Positions 46,071-55,156 of a stretch of 64,000 nucleotides of DNA are shown here, piece by piece. A model generated the notes under the pieces. The model ran no database searches. It was not told where the DNA came from and saw only the letters and a program-made list of their open reading frames with translations. The stretch lies in the NCBI GenBank assembly GCA_030039155.1, contig JASHQL010000050.1, positions 1 to 64,000 on the forward strand, given 5' to 3'. Every line of letters begins with the position of its first letter. Position 1 is the first letter of the stretch. The position numbers and the translations under genes were made by a program. Origin of the DNA: Streptosporangiaceae bacterium (lineage in GTDB: Bacteria; Actinomycetota; Actinomycetes; Streptosporangiales; Streptosporangiaceae).

Positions 46071-47249
46071 TCAGGCGGTGGCGAACGCGTGGTCGAGGTC
46101 TGCCGCGGCCAGCACGCCGTAGACCTGGCCCGAGGGCTCGATCAGCAGGTACTCAGAAGCCGGCGCGCGCTGCACAGCCTCGATCAGCTCGAGCCCGGAC
46201 AGGTCGGCCGACAGCACCATGCCGGGGTCGAGCGTCCTGGCCAGGGTGCCCACCTCGACCCACGGCCTGCGCTGCTCGGGCGTGGCCATCACCGCGCTCT
46301 CGTTCACGATCGCGATCGGGTTCGACTCGTGGTCCACGACCACCAGCGCCCTGGCCTGTGCCAGGTCGGCGCGCCTGATCGCCTCGGACAGCGGCAGGCT
46401 CGGCGGGATCGGGATCGCGCGCCTGGCCAGCGCGCGCGCCTGCAGCTTGGGCAGCCGCTCGCGCACCTTGGCCGACCTGATCGCCTGCCCTGCGCTCAGC
46501 CACATGAACACCGCGATGATCACCAGCCACAGCGCTCCGTTGGCGGTGAGGCTGACCCGCGAGCCGAGCGCGGTCAGCGCGAACCCGATCAGCAGGATCG
46601 CGATCACCCGGCCCGCCCAGGCCGCGGCCAGGGTGGCCTGTGACGGCTTGCCGGTCACCTTCCAGATGCCGGCCCGCAGGATCCGGCCGCCGTCCAGCGG
46701 CAACCCTGGCAGCAGGTTGAACACGCCGACCAGCACGTTGGCCAGCACCAGCTGCTCGACCAGGATCTGCGGGATGCCGCCCAGGTTGCTGAGCTCGATC
46801 ACGCCGTAGCCGACGGCGGCAAGCGCGAACGACATCGCCGGGCCGGCCGCGGAGACCAGGAACTCCTTGCCAGGCGTCGGCGGTTCCTCTTCGATCTCCG
46901 AGTAACCGCCAAGCGGGTACAGCAGGATGCGCCTGACCGGCAGCGCGAACGCCTTGGCGACCACGGTGTGGCTGAGCTCGTGAATCAGCACGGACGCGTA
47001 CAGCAGCACCACGAACAGCGCGGCAACCAGGTACCTGGCCACCGTGGTGCCGACCCGCTGCGGCACGTCCTCCTGGTAGATCACGACCAGCACCGCGGCC
47101 ACCAGGAACCAGTAAGGCGACACGTAGACAGGAACGCCGAACGGCCGCGCCACGATCAGCCCGAGCCTGGGGTCGCTGCGCCCGCCGCGCGCGGCATCCT
47201 GCCGCGACTGAGCGGCCTGCCGGCCGTCCGGCGGGGAAGTGCCTGCCAC
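46071..47249 (-). CDS. M50 family site-2-type metalloprotease with CBS domains
   Basis: 'VLIHELSHTVVAKAFALPVRRILLYPLGGYSEIEEEP', 'FNLLPGLPLDGGRILRAGIWKVTG'; GTG start at 47249, the longer track ORF is an extension. Confidence 0.94.
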   Translation of the reverse strand: MAGTSPPDGRQAAQSRQDAARGGRSDPRLGLIVARPFGVPVYVSPYWFLVAAVLVVIYQEDVPQRVGTTVARYLVAALFVVLLYASVLIHELSHTVVAKAFALPVRRILLYPLGGYSEIEEEPPTPGKEFLVSAAGPAMSFALAAVGYGVIELSNLGGIPQILVEQLVLANVLVGVFNLLPGLPLDGGRILRAGIWKVTGKPSQATLAAAWAGRVIAILLIGFALTALGSRVSLTANGALWLVIIAVFMWLSAGQAIRSAKVRERLPKLQARALARRAIPIPPSLPLSEAIRRADLAQARALVVVDHESNPIAIVNESAVMATPEQRRPWVEVGTLARTLDPGMVLSADLSGLELIEAVQRAPASEYLLIEPSGQVYGVLAAADLDHAFATA

Positions 47250-47354
47250 GGACTCGATGCTACGCGGTACCCAGGGTTTTGCGGCCGGCCGGCGACCCGC
47301 TCGCGCGGCGAGCCGCCGGGCGAACTGTCGGCTGGCTGCCCTAGTCTCCGATAC

Positions 47355-48308
47355 ATGAGTGCTGGACCAGCCGAGCCGGTGCAGGCAGCGCAGTCTGCCG
47401 GGGACGACCCCGCCGACGCCCCCGACCTCGAGCTGCTCGCGCGCAGCCTGTCTCCGTCGCGCGCCGCCGACTTCATGACCTGCCCGCTGCTGTACCGGTT
47501 CCGGGTGATCGACCACCTGCCAGAGCCGCCGAGCCCGGCGGCAGCCCGCGGCACGCTGGTGCACGCGGTGCTCGAGCGGCTCTTCGATGAGCCGGCCGCC
47601 GGGCGTACCCCGGCGCACGCCAGGCAGCTGCTCGGCCCGCAGTGGGACCGGATGGTCACCGAGGAGCCTGACCTGGCCGGGATGTTCGACGACGAGCAGC
47701 AGCGGGCCGCCTGGTTCGACGAGGCCGCCGGGATGCTGGACAGGTATTTCACCCTGGAAGATCCGACCAGGCTCGAGCCAACGCACCGGGAGATGTCGGT
47801 GCAGGCGATGCTGGCATCGGGGCTCGCGCTGCGCGGCTACATCGACAGGCTCGACGTGGCGCGCACCGGCGAGATCCGGATCGTCGACTACAAGACCGGC
47901 ACCGCGCCCAGCGAGTACTACGAGGCCAGGGCGCTGTTCCAGATGAAGTTCTACGCGCTGGCGCTGTGGCGGGCCGACGGCGTGCTGCCCCGCATGCTGC
48001 AGCTGATCTACCTGGGCAACGGCGAGATCATGCGGTACGAGCCCGACGAGGCCGACCTGGTCGCCACCGAGCGCAAGATCAACGCACTCTGGCTGGCCAT
48101 CCAGCGGGCCAGGGAAACCGGCGACTGGCGGCCGCACCGCAGCAGGCTCTGCGACTGGTGCTCGCACCAGGACATCTGCCCGGAGTTCGGCGGCACGCCG
48201 CCGCCGTTGCCGGCCGAGCCGCCGGCGGATCCGGCCACCGCGCATCCGGCCACCGCGATCTCGGTGCCGCCACCGCGGCCCTGCGAAGCGGTGCCAAACA
48301 CGATATGA
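47355..48308 (+). CDS. RecB-family (PD-(D/E)XK) nuclease
   Basis: 'LSPSRAADFMTCPLLYRFRVIDHLPEPPSPAAARGTLVHAVLERLF', 'GEIRIVDYKTGTAPSEYYEARALFQMKFYAL', 'CDWCSHQDICPEF'. Confidence 0.95.
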   Translation: MSAGPAEPVQAAQSAGDDPADAPDLELLARSLSPSRAADFMTCPLLYRFRVIDHLPEPPSPAAARGTLVHAVLERLFDEPAAGRTPAHARQLLGPQWDRMVTEEPDLAGMFDDEQQRAAWFDEAAGMLDRYFTLEDPTRLEPTHREMSVQAMLASGLALRGYIDRLDVARTGEIRIVDYKTGTAPSEYYEARALFQMKFYALALWRADGVLPRMLQLIYLGNGEIMRYEPDEADLVATERKINALWLAIQRARETGDWRPHRSRLCDWCSHQDICPEFGGTPPPLPAEPPADPATAHPATAISVPPPRPCEAVPNTI

Positions 48309-48351
48309 CTTGACGGCAGTTCGCGATAGTACTTATCGTCTTGAGCTAGCA

Positions 48352-48406
48352 GGGCGGGCCGGGTACGCCGAGGCTGGGCGCTCCGCCTACGGCGCCAGGC
48401 CCGCCC
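48352..48406. other. Nested stem-loop in convergent intergenic region (candidate structured RNA / bidirectional terminator / repetitive element)
   Basis: Outer GGGCGGGCC/GGCCCGCCC, inner CGCCG/CGGCG and AGGC/GCCT with a one-nt bulge, 10-nt loop. Confidence 0.55.
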
Positions 48407-48498
48407 GCACGGGTCGTTCGACTCAGCAGTGAAGTTCTCGTACCCAAAGCGGCGCACGAACTGCACTGGTGCCCATTGGCCGGGCTTCGCCAGGGCGG

Positions 48499-48978
48499 TT
48501 ACTTGATGCCGCGCCTGCGCAGGATGTCCTCGACGTCGCTGCCGAGCCCCTCGTCGGCGGCCTGGGCCGGCGGCTGCACGGCCTTGCTGCCGCGCGTCGA
48601 CGTGCTGGTCGCTACCTGGGTGCCAGCCGTGGCGGCGCGCCTGGCCTTCCGCTCTCTGCTCCGCTTGCGCCAGTGCAGCCACGGCATGCCGCCGGAGACC
48701 AGGAAGAACAGCACGGCTACCCCGGCCAGCACGACGCCGACCCAGGTCTTGGTCGAGAACACGAACGACGACGAGAAGTGCACGATCGACGCGACGAAAC
48801 CGCCGACCAGGCGCAGCGTGCCGGTCAGGTAGGCGACGATTGGCAGCAGCGACCAGGCGACCCCGCGCATCCCGCTGCGGGCGCCCAGCCTGCGCCAGGC
48901 GATGACGCTGAGCACCAGCCCGACCAGCGTGGCCGCGAGGCACGCCCCGAACGAGGCGATATCAAGCCAGGTGTGCAC
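48499..48978 (-). CDS. Hypothetical multi-TM membrane protein
   Basis: Several TM helices ('LAATLVGLVLSVIAW', 'WVGVVLAGVAVLFFLVSGG'), basic/Ser-Thr C-tail. Confidence 0.75.
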   Translation of the reverse strand: MHTWLDIASFGACLAATLVGLVLSVIAWRRLGARSGMRGVAWSLLPIVAYLTGTLRLVGGFVASIVHFSSSFVFSTKTWVGVVLAGVAVLFFLVSGGMPWLHWRKRSRERKARRAATAGTQVATSTSTRGSKAVQPPAQAADEGLGSDVEDILRRRGIK

Positions 48979-49092
48979 TGCCGCCTCCCCTCGTAGCCGT
49001 CTCGGCTGGGACGGCCAAGGCGCGATTGCCTTTATTGTCGCACAGTTTGCCCGCGCTGAATCCGGTCAGCGCGGCCGGCCCACCAGGCCGCG

Positions 49093-49770
49093 TCAGCCCG
49101 CCAGGCCTGCCGCATCCGCCAGCCGGGCGAGCATCGGCACGGAGACCTCGCGCAGCGAGCCGACCACCAGCCGGCCCGGCCCGGCCTCGACCGGGAGCAT
49201 GCTCGGCACCGCGACCACCGGGCAGCCGGCCGCGGTGGCCGACGCCACCCCGTTCGGCGAGTCTTCGAGCGCCACGCAGTCGGCGGGCTCGGCGCCGAGC
49301 TTGGCCGCGGCAAGCAGGTAAGGCGCCGGGTCCGGCTTGGTGGCCAGCACGTCACCGGCGCACACGGTGACGTCGAACGTCACGTCAAGGCTGCCGAGCA
49401 CCGCGTCCATCACGGCTCGTTCCGACGACGTGACCAGCGCCCGCGGCAGCCCGGCCGTGTCGACCTCGGCGAGCAGCTCGCGCGCGCCGGGCAGCAGCGG
49501 CAGCGGGCGCGACGTCAGCCTGGCCACCATGCCGTCCACCAGCCAGCGCCCGACCTCGGCCTCGCTGGTCGAGCGGGCCGCCGCGGCCGGTGCCCGGTCC
49601 AGCAGGTACCTGCAGGCAAGCTCGAGCGAGCCGCCGACAAGCTGATGCTGGTCGATCGGGCTCCAGCTGCCGCCGAGCCTGGCCATGACGTCCTGCTCGA
49701 CCTCGAACCAGATCGGCTCAGAGTCCACCAGCAGCCCGTCCATGTCGAACAGCACACCGGCCAGCGCCAC
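49093..49770 (-). CDS. HAD-superfamily phosphatase/phosphoglucomutase-like
   Basis: 'MALAGVLFDMDGLLVDSEPIWFEVEQDVM', 'PRALVTSSERAVMDAVL', 'TKPDPAPYLLAAAKLGAEPADCVALEDSPNGVASATAAGCPVVAV'. Confidence 0.95.
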   Translation of the reverse strand: MALAGVLFDMDGLLVDSEPIWFEVEQDVMARLGGSWSPIDQHQLVGGSLELACRYLLDRAPAAAARSTSEAEVGRWLVDGMVARLTSRPLPLLPGARELLAEVDTAGLPRALVTSSERAVMDAVLGSLDVTFDVTVCAGDVLATKPDPAPYLLAAAKLGAEPADCVALEDSPNGVASATAAGCPVVAVPSMLPVEAGPGRLVVGSLREVSVPMLARLADAAGLAG

Positions 49771-49803
49771 GACTCGTTCCCGTCCGTCAAAATCAGCACG
49801 CGG

Positions 49804-52800
49804 TCAGGTGCTGAAGTATTTCGCCTCTGGATGGTGCGCGATCACCGCGTCGGTGGACTGCTCAGGGTCCAGCTGGAAGCCCTCGGACAGCGTCACGCCG
49901 ATCCGCCCGGCGTCGAGCAGCCGCATCACCTTGGCCCGGTCCTCCAGGTCAGGGCAGGCCGGATAGCCGAACGAGTAGCGGCAGCCCCGGTAGCCCACCT
50001 TCAGCACGCCGTCCAGGTCAGGCGGCTCGAACTCGGCCAGGCCGAGCGCGTCCCTGACCCGCACGTGCCAGTACTCGGCCAGCGCCTCGGCCAGCTGCAC
50101 CGACAGGCCGTGCAGCTCCAGGTACTCGCGGTAGGCGTTCTTGGCGAACAGCTCGCCGGTCGCCTCGCTGACCCGCGAGCCGACGGTGACCAGCTGGAAC
50201 GCCACCACGTCGGTCTCGCCAGACGACCGCGGCCTGAAGAAGTCGGCGAGGCAAAGCCGCCGGTCCCTGCGCTGCCGCGGGAAGCTGAACCGCTCGCGCT
50301 CCCGGCCGTGCTCGTCAAGCACGATCAGGTCGTTGCCCTCGCTCACGCACGGGAAGTAGCCGTACACCACCGCGGCCTGCAGCAGCCCCTCGGTCTGCAC
50401 GCGGTCGAGCCACATTCGCAGCCGCGGCCTGCCCTCGGTTTCGGCCAGCTCCTGGTGACTCACCCCGCCGTGCCCGCGGCCGGGCTTGAGCCCCCACTGA
50501 CCGATGAACAAGGCACGCTCGTCCAGGTACGCGGCGTAGTCGGCGAGCGGGATGCCCTTGATCGTGCGGGTGCCCCAGAACGGCGGCTCAGGCACCTGGT
50601 TATCGATTTGGACATCGGAACGAAGGGCAGCACCCGGCTGCCGCGTGCCGCCTCCGGCGGCCTGCTCGGCGGTCAGCTGCGCAGCGGCCGCTGGTTCCAG
50701 CTTGCGCACCCGGCGCTCCCGCAGCGCGGGCAGCGTGGCACCCTCGTCGCCGCGCTTGACCGCCATGAACGCGTCCATCAGCCGCAGCCCCTCGAACGCG
50801 TCACGGGCGTACCTGACCTGCCCGTCGAACAGCCCGGCCAGGTCCTGCTCCACGTACGAGCGGGTCAGCGCGGCGCCGCCGAGCAGCACCGGCCACTTGC
50901 CGGCCAGGTGCCGTGAGTTCAGCTCGGCCAGGTTGTCGCGCATCACCACGGTGGACTTCACCAGCAGCCCGGACATCCCGATCACGTCCGCGTTGTGCTC
51001 GGTGGCCGCGTCCAGGATCGCCGACATCGGCTGCTTGATGCCGAGGTTGACCACGTCGTAGCCGTTGTTGGACAAGATGATGTCGACCAGGTTCTTGCCG
51101 ATGTCGTGCACGTCGCCCTTGACCGTGGCCAGCACGATCTTGCCCTTGCCGCCCTCGCCGGTCTTTTCCATGTGCGGCTCGAGGTAGCCGACGGCGGTCT
51201 TCATCACCTCGGCCGACTGCAGCACGAACGGAAGCTGCATCTGGCCGGAGCCGAACAGCTCGCCCACCGTGCGCATGCCGTCGAGCAGCACGTCGTTCAC
51301 GATCTCCAGGGCCGGCCGCTCGGCCAGCGCCTCGTCCAGGTCGGCCTCGAGGCCCTGCCGCTCGCCGTCGATGATCCGGCGCTTCAGCCGGTCCCACAGC
51401 GGCAGCGCGGCCAGCTCGGCCGACCTGGTTGCCTTGGCCGCCGCCGCGTCTACCCCCTCGAACAGCTCGAGCAGCCTGGCCAGCGGGTCGTAGTCGCCGG
51501 CCCGCCGGTCGTAGACCAGGTCGAGCGCGGCCTGCAGCTGCTCGGCCGGGATCCGGGAGATCGGCATGATCCTGGACGCGTGCACGATCGCCGAGTCAAG
51601 GCCTGCCTTCACGCACTCGGCCAGGAACACCGAGTTCAGCACGGCGCGGGCGGCCGGGTTCAGGCCGAACGAGACGTTCGACACGCCGAGCGTGGTCTGC
51701 ACCTGCGGGTACCGCCGCTTCAGCTCCCTGATCGCCTCGATGGTCTCGATCGCGTCCCTGCGGGTCTCCTCCTGGCCGGTGGCGATCGGGAAGGTCAGGC
51801 AGTCCACGATGATGTCGCTGCGCCGCATCCCCCAGTTGCCGGTCAGGTCGTCGATCAGCCTGCTGGCCACCGACACCTTCCAGTCGGCGGTCCTGGCCTG
51901 GCCCTGCTCGTCGATGGTCAGCGCGATCACCGCGGCGCCGTGCTCGCGTACCAGCGGCATCACCTTGGCGATCCTGGAGTTCGGGCCGTCGCCGTCCTCG
52001 TAGTTCACCGAGTTCACCACGGCACGGCCGCCGAGCAGCTCGAGCCCGGTCCTGATCACCTCTGGCTCGGTGGAGTCGAGCACCAGCGGCAGCGTGGCCG
52101 CGGTGGCCAGCCTGCTGACGATCTGCGTCATGTCCGCGCAGCCGTCCCTGCCGACGTAGTCCACGCAGACGTCGAGCAGGTGCGCGCCGTCCCTGGTCTG
52201 CGCCCTGGCGATCTGCACGCAGTCCTCGTACTTGGCTGCCAGCATCGCGTCCCTGAACGCCTTGGAGCCGTTGGCGTTGGTCCGCTCGCCGATGGCCAGG
52301 AACGCGGTGTCCTGGCGGAACGGCACGTGCTGGTACAGCGAGGCGACGCCCGCCTCAGGCTGCGGGTGCCGCGGCGCCAGCGGCCTGCCGCGCAGCCTGG
52401 CCACCAGCTCGGCGCTGTGCTCTGGCGTGGTGCCGCAGCAGCCGCCGACCAGGGCCAGCCCGAACTCGGTGGCGAACGTCTCGTGCGCGTCGGCAAGCTC
52501 GGCCGGGGTGACCGAGTAGAAGGCGCCCTCCGAGGTGAGCTCTGGCAGCCCGGCGTTCGGCATGCAGGACAGCGGCAGCGGCGAGTGCGCGGCCAGGTAG
52601 CGCAGGTGCTCGCTCATCTCGGCAGGGCCGGTGGCGCAGTTCATCCCGATCAGGTCGATGCCGAGCGGCTCGAGCGCGGTCAGCGCGGCGCCCACCTCGG
52701 TGCCGAGCAGCATCGCGCCGGTGGTCTCGATGGTGACCTGGCCGATCAGCAGTATGTCCAGGCTCTCGTCGGCCTGCTTGGCCTCGGTGATCGCCCGCCT

Positions 52801-53361
52801 GGCGCCGATGATGGCCGCCTTGGCCTGCAGCAGGTCCTGGCAGGTCTCGATGATCAGCGCGTCCGCGCCGCCGCGCAGCAGGGCCGCGGCGCACTCCTGG
52901 TAAGTGTCACGCAGTTGCGCGAACGAAACGTGGCCGAGGGTCGGCAGCTTGGTGCCAGGCCCGACCGAGCCCAGTACCCAGCGCGGCCGGTCCGCGTTGC
53001 TCCAGGCGTCCGCGGCCCGCCTGGCCAGCCTCGCGCCCACCTCGGCCAGCTCGGCGATCCGGCCGGCGATGCCGTATTCGCCGAGGTTGCCGAGGTTGGC
53101 GCCGAAGGTGTTGGTGGTGATGCAGTCCACGCCGGCGGCCAGGTAGCTGTCGTGCACGAACGTGATGATGTCCGGCCTGGTGACGTTCAGGACCTCGTTG
53201 CAGCCCTCGTGCCCGTCGAAATCCTCGAGCGTGGCCTGGCTGCCCTGCAGCACGGTGCCCATGGCGCCGTCCGCGACGACCACCCTCGCCGCGAGCGCCG
53301 CCCGCAGCGAGGGCCGGGCCGCTGGCGCCGGATCCCCGGCTGGCTCATCTTTTTGGGACAT
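49804..53361 (-). CDS. metH: Cobalamin-dependent methionine synthase
   Basis: 'VADGAMGTVLQGSQATLEDFDGHEGCNEVLNVTRPDII', 'DVHDIGKNLVDIILSNNGYDVVNLGIKQPMSAILDAA', activation domain near C-terminus. Confidence 0.98.
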   Translation of the reverse strand: MSQKDEPAGDPAPAARPSLRAALAARVVVADGAMGTVLQGSQATLEDFDGHEGCNEVLNVTRPDIITFVHDSYLAAGVDCITTNTFGANLGNLGEYGIAGRIAELAEVGARLARRAADAWSNADRPRWVLGSVGPGTKLPTLGHVSFAQLRDTYQECAAALLRGGADALIIETCQDLLQAKAAIIGARRAITEAKQADESLDILLIGQVTIETTGAMLLGTEVGAALTALEPLGIDLIGMNCATGPAEMSEHLRYLAAHSPLPLSCMPNAGLPELTSEGAFYSVTPAELADAHETFATEFGLALVGGCCGTTPEHSAELVARLRGRPLAPRHPQPEAGVASLYQHVPFRQDTAFLAIGERTNANGSKAFRDAMLAAKYEDCVQIARAQTRDGAHLLDVCVDYVGRDGCADMTQIVSRLATAATLPLVLDSTEPEVIRTGLELLGGRAVVNSVNYEDGDGPNSRIAKVMPLVREHGAAVIALTIDEQGQARTADWKVSVASRLIDDLTGNWGMRRSDIIVDCLTFPIATGQEETRRDAIETIEAIRELKRRYPQVQTTLGVSNVSFGLNPAARAVLNSVFLAECVKAGLDSAIVHASRIMPISRIPAEQLQAALDLVYDRRAGDYDPLARLLELFEGVDAAAAKATRSAELAALPLWDRLKRRIIDGERQGLEADLDEALAERPALEIVNDVLLDGMRTVGELFGSGQMQLPFVLQSAEVMKTAVGYLEPHMEKTGEGGKGKIVLATVKGDVHDIGKNLVDIILSNNGYDVVNLGIKQPMSAILDAATEHNADVIGMSGLLVKSTVVMRDNLAELNSRHLAGKWPVLLGGAALTRSYVEQDLAGLFDGQVRYARDAFEGLRLMDAFMAVKRGDEGATLPALRERRVRKLEPAAAAQLTAEQAAGGGTRQPGAALRSDVQIDNQVPEPPFWGTRTIKGIPLADYAAYLDERALFIGQWGLKPGRGHGGVSHQELAETEGRPRLRMWLDRVQTEGLLQAAVVYGYFPCVSEGNDLIVLDEHGRERERFSFPRQRRDRRLCLADFFRPRSSGETDVVAFQLVTVGSRVSEATGELFAKNAYREYLELHGLSVQLAEALAEYWHVRVRDALGLAEFEPPDLDGVLKVGYRGCRYSFGYPACPDLEDRAKVMRLLDAGRIGVTLSEGFQLDPEQSTDAVIAHHPEAKYFST

Positions 53362-53390
53362 GATGCCTCCATCCTAAGGGCCGCCCATAA

Positions 53391-53406
53391 GGGCAGCTAG
53401 CTGCCC
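53391..53406. promoter_or_regulatory. Perfect 16-bp palindrome in the metH / PAC2 divergent intergenic region
   Basis: GGGCAGCTAGCTGCCC, 30 bp upstream of the metH start. Confidence 0.55.
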
Positions 53407-53449
53407 GGATCTATCGGCCGGGCACAACGACGTAGGCTGGGCGTATCAC

Positions 53450-54358
53450 GTGGGCAGTGCTGGGCAGGGGGGACGACCCCCCAACCCCCGCGGAGGAAGG
53501 TGGCTGACCATAAAGCTGCAGTCCGTAGGCAACCTGACCTCGCCGGTGCTGATCGCCGCCTTCGAGGGCTGGAACGACGCGGGTGAGGCGGCCAGTAGCG
53601 CGGTCGGCCATCTGACCGACGCCTGGACCGCCCGCCAGATCGGCGAGATCGACCCAGAGGACTACTACGACTTCCAGGTCACCAGGCCGATGATGGAGAT
53701 CACCGACGGCAAGACCGAGAAGCTGGAGTGGCCGACCTCACGGCTGGCCGTGGCCAGCCCGGCCGGGCTTGGCCGGGACGTGATCCTGGTGCAGGGGATC
53801 GAGCCCAACATGCGCTGGCGCGGCTTCACCAGCGAGCTGGTGACCGCGTTCGGCGAGCTCAAGGTGGAGCTGGTGATCTTGCTCGGCGCGCTGCTCGCCG
53901 ACTCCCCGCACACCAGGCCGGTGCCGGTGAGCGCCGCGGCCTCTGGCCCCGAGCTGGCCGCGCAGCTGCACGTGGAGCCGGTCGACTACAAGGGCCCGAC
54001 CGGCATCGTCGGCGTGCTGCAGCAGGCCTGCTCCGCCGAGGGGATGCAGGCCGTCTCGCTGTGGGCCGCGGTGCCGCACTACGTGGCGCAGCCGCCGAGC
54101 CCGAAGGCGACGCTGGCGCTGTTGCGCGGTGTCGAGGACATCCTGGACGTTTCGCTGCCGATGGGTGACCTGCCCACCGACGCCCGCGCCTGGGAGCGCG
54201 GCGTCGACGAGCTGGCCGAGCAGGACTCCGAGGTGGCCGAGTACGTCAGGACGCTGGAAGAGGCCAAGGACGCGACCGACCTGCCCGAGGCGAGCGGCGA
54301 CGCCATCGCCCGCGAGTTCGAGCGGTACCTGCGGCGGCGCGGCGACCGGGGCGTGTAG
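53450..54358 (+). CDS. PAC2 family protein
   Basis: 'VLIAAFEGWNDAGEAASSAVGHLTDAW', 'GFTSELVTAFGELKVELVILLGALLADSPHTRPVPVSAAAS'; true start ambiguous (GTG 53450 or CTG 53504). Confidence 0.92.
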   Translation: MGSAGQGGRPPNPRGGRWLTIKLQSVGNLTSPVLIAAFEGWNDAGEAASSAVGHLTDAWTARQIGEIDPEDYYDFQVTRPMMEITDGKTEKLEWPTSRLAVASPAGLGRDVILVQGIEPNMRWRGFTSELVTAFGELKVELVILLGALLADSPHTRPVPVSAAASGPELAAQLHVEPVDYKGPTGIVGVLQQACSAEGMQAVSLWAAVPHYVAQPPSPKATLALLRGVEDILDVSLPMGDLPTDARAWERGVDELAEQDSEVAEYVRTLEEAKDATDLPEASGDAIAREFERYLRRRGDRGV

Positions 54359-54376
54359 CCCGGCCTGGTCTCCCGG

Positions 54377-55156
54377 CTAGATCGGCGGCCAGGGCACCGC
54401 TGGCCAGTCGGCCGGCGGGAACGGGTGCACCTTGTGCTCGAGCAGCAGGGCCGCCCGCTTCCTGGTCGCCTCGATCTCCTCGCCGGTGAGCCAGCCCGCC
54501 AGCTCGGCCGCCAGCGGCCCGCCGTCAAGCGACTCCTGCAGCCTGCGCAGCGCGGCGGTCGCCTGGCTGGTCAGCTTCTTCCCGCGCCACTGCCACAGCA
54601 CGGTCCTGAGCTTGTAGTCGGTGCCGAAGCAGACGCCGTGATCACAGCCGTACAGGTGGCCGTCCGGCATCGGCAGCAGGTGCCCGATCTTGCGGTCGGC
54701 GTTGTTCACCACCGCGTCGAAGACCGCCATCTGCCGCAGCCCCTGGTGGTCGGTCCTGCGGGCCAGCGCGACCAGGTCCACCGTGTCGTCCGCGTCGACC
54801 CACAGCTGGCACATGCCAGGGCCGAACGGGCCGTCCCGGTACACCGTGGGCGGCACCACGTCCCAGCCGCCGCTCCTGGACACCGCGTACGCGGCAAGCT
54901 CCCGGCCGGCCAGCGTGCCCTCGGGAAAGTCCCACAGCGGCCGCTCCCCCGCCACCGGCTTGTACACGCAGGCCGCGGCCACGTCGTCCAGGCTGATCTC
55001 GCAGTACATGGTCGCGTTCGAGGCGTCCACCAGCCGCCCGCGCACCGCGAGGTCACCGCGGCTCAGCAGGTCGAGCAGTTCGTCCTCCGACATGCCGAGC
55101 AGGCGGCCCGACTGGCCATCTGGCCTGTCCTCCTGCTCGGCTGCCGCGTCGGTCAT
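54377..55156 (-). CDS. SCO1664 family protein (PI3/4-kinase-like)
   Basis: 'CEISLDDVAAACVYKPVAGERPLWDFPEGTLAGRELAAYAVS', 'VFDAVVNNADRKIGHLLPMPDGHLYGCDHGVCF'. Confidence 0.93.
   Translation of the reverse strand: MTDAAAEQEDRPDGQSGRLLGMSEDELLDLLSRGDLAVRGRLVDASNATMYCEISLDDVAAACVYKPVAGERPLWDFPEGTLAGRELAAYAVSRSGGWDVVPPTVYRDGPFGPGMCQLWVDADDTVDLVALARRTDHQGLRQMAVFDAVVNNADRKIGHLLPMPDGHLYGCDHGVCFGTDYKLRTVLWQWRGKKLTSQATAALRRLQESLDGGPLAAELAGWLTGEEIEATRKRAALLLEHKVHPFPPADWPAVPWPPI

Noticed and set aside
47250-48245. Long N-terminal extension of the M50 protease ORF
   Set aside because: It is the antisense of the RecB-like gene; a good GTG start exists at 47249.
48405-48440. Possible tRNA T-arm (gggtcgttcgactcagc)
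   Set aside because: T-stem does not pair and no acceptor/D/anticodon arms are found.
48008-48943. Minus-strand ORF containing 'FVRRFGYENFTAESNDPCGRAWRRRRSAQPRRTRPALLAQDDKYYRELPSSH' as a possible gene remnant
   Set aside because: Runs through two real genes and the structured intergenic element with no start/SD support; kept only as a prompt to search for repeat copies.
50995-53400. 801-aa + strand ORF opposite metH
   Set aside because: Antisense artefact; metH is unambiguous on the minus strand.
53362-53450. Cobalamin or SAM riboswitch upstream of metH
   Set aside because: The gap is too short and lacks B12-box or SAM-I like conserved segments; only a simple palindrome is present.
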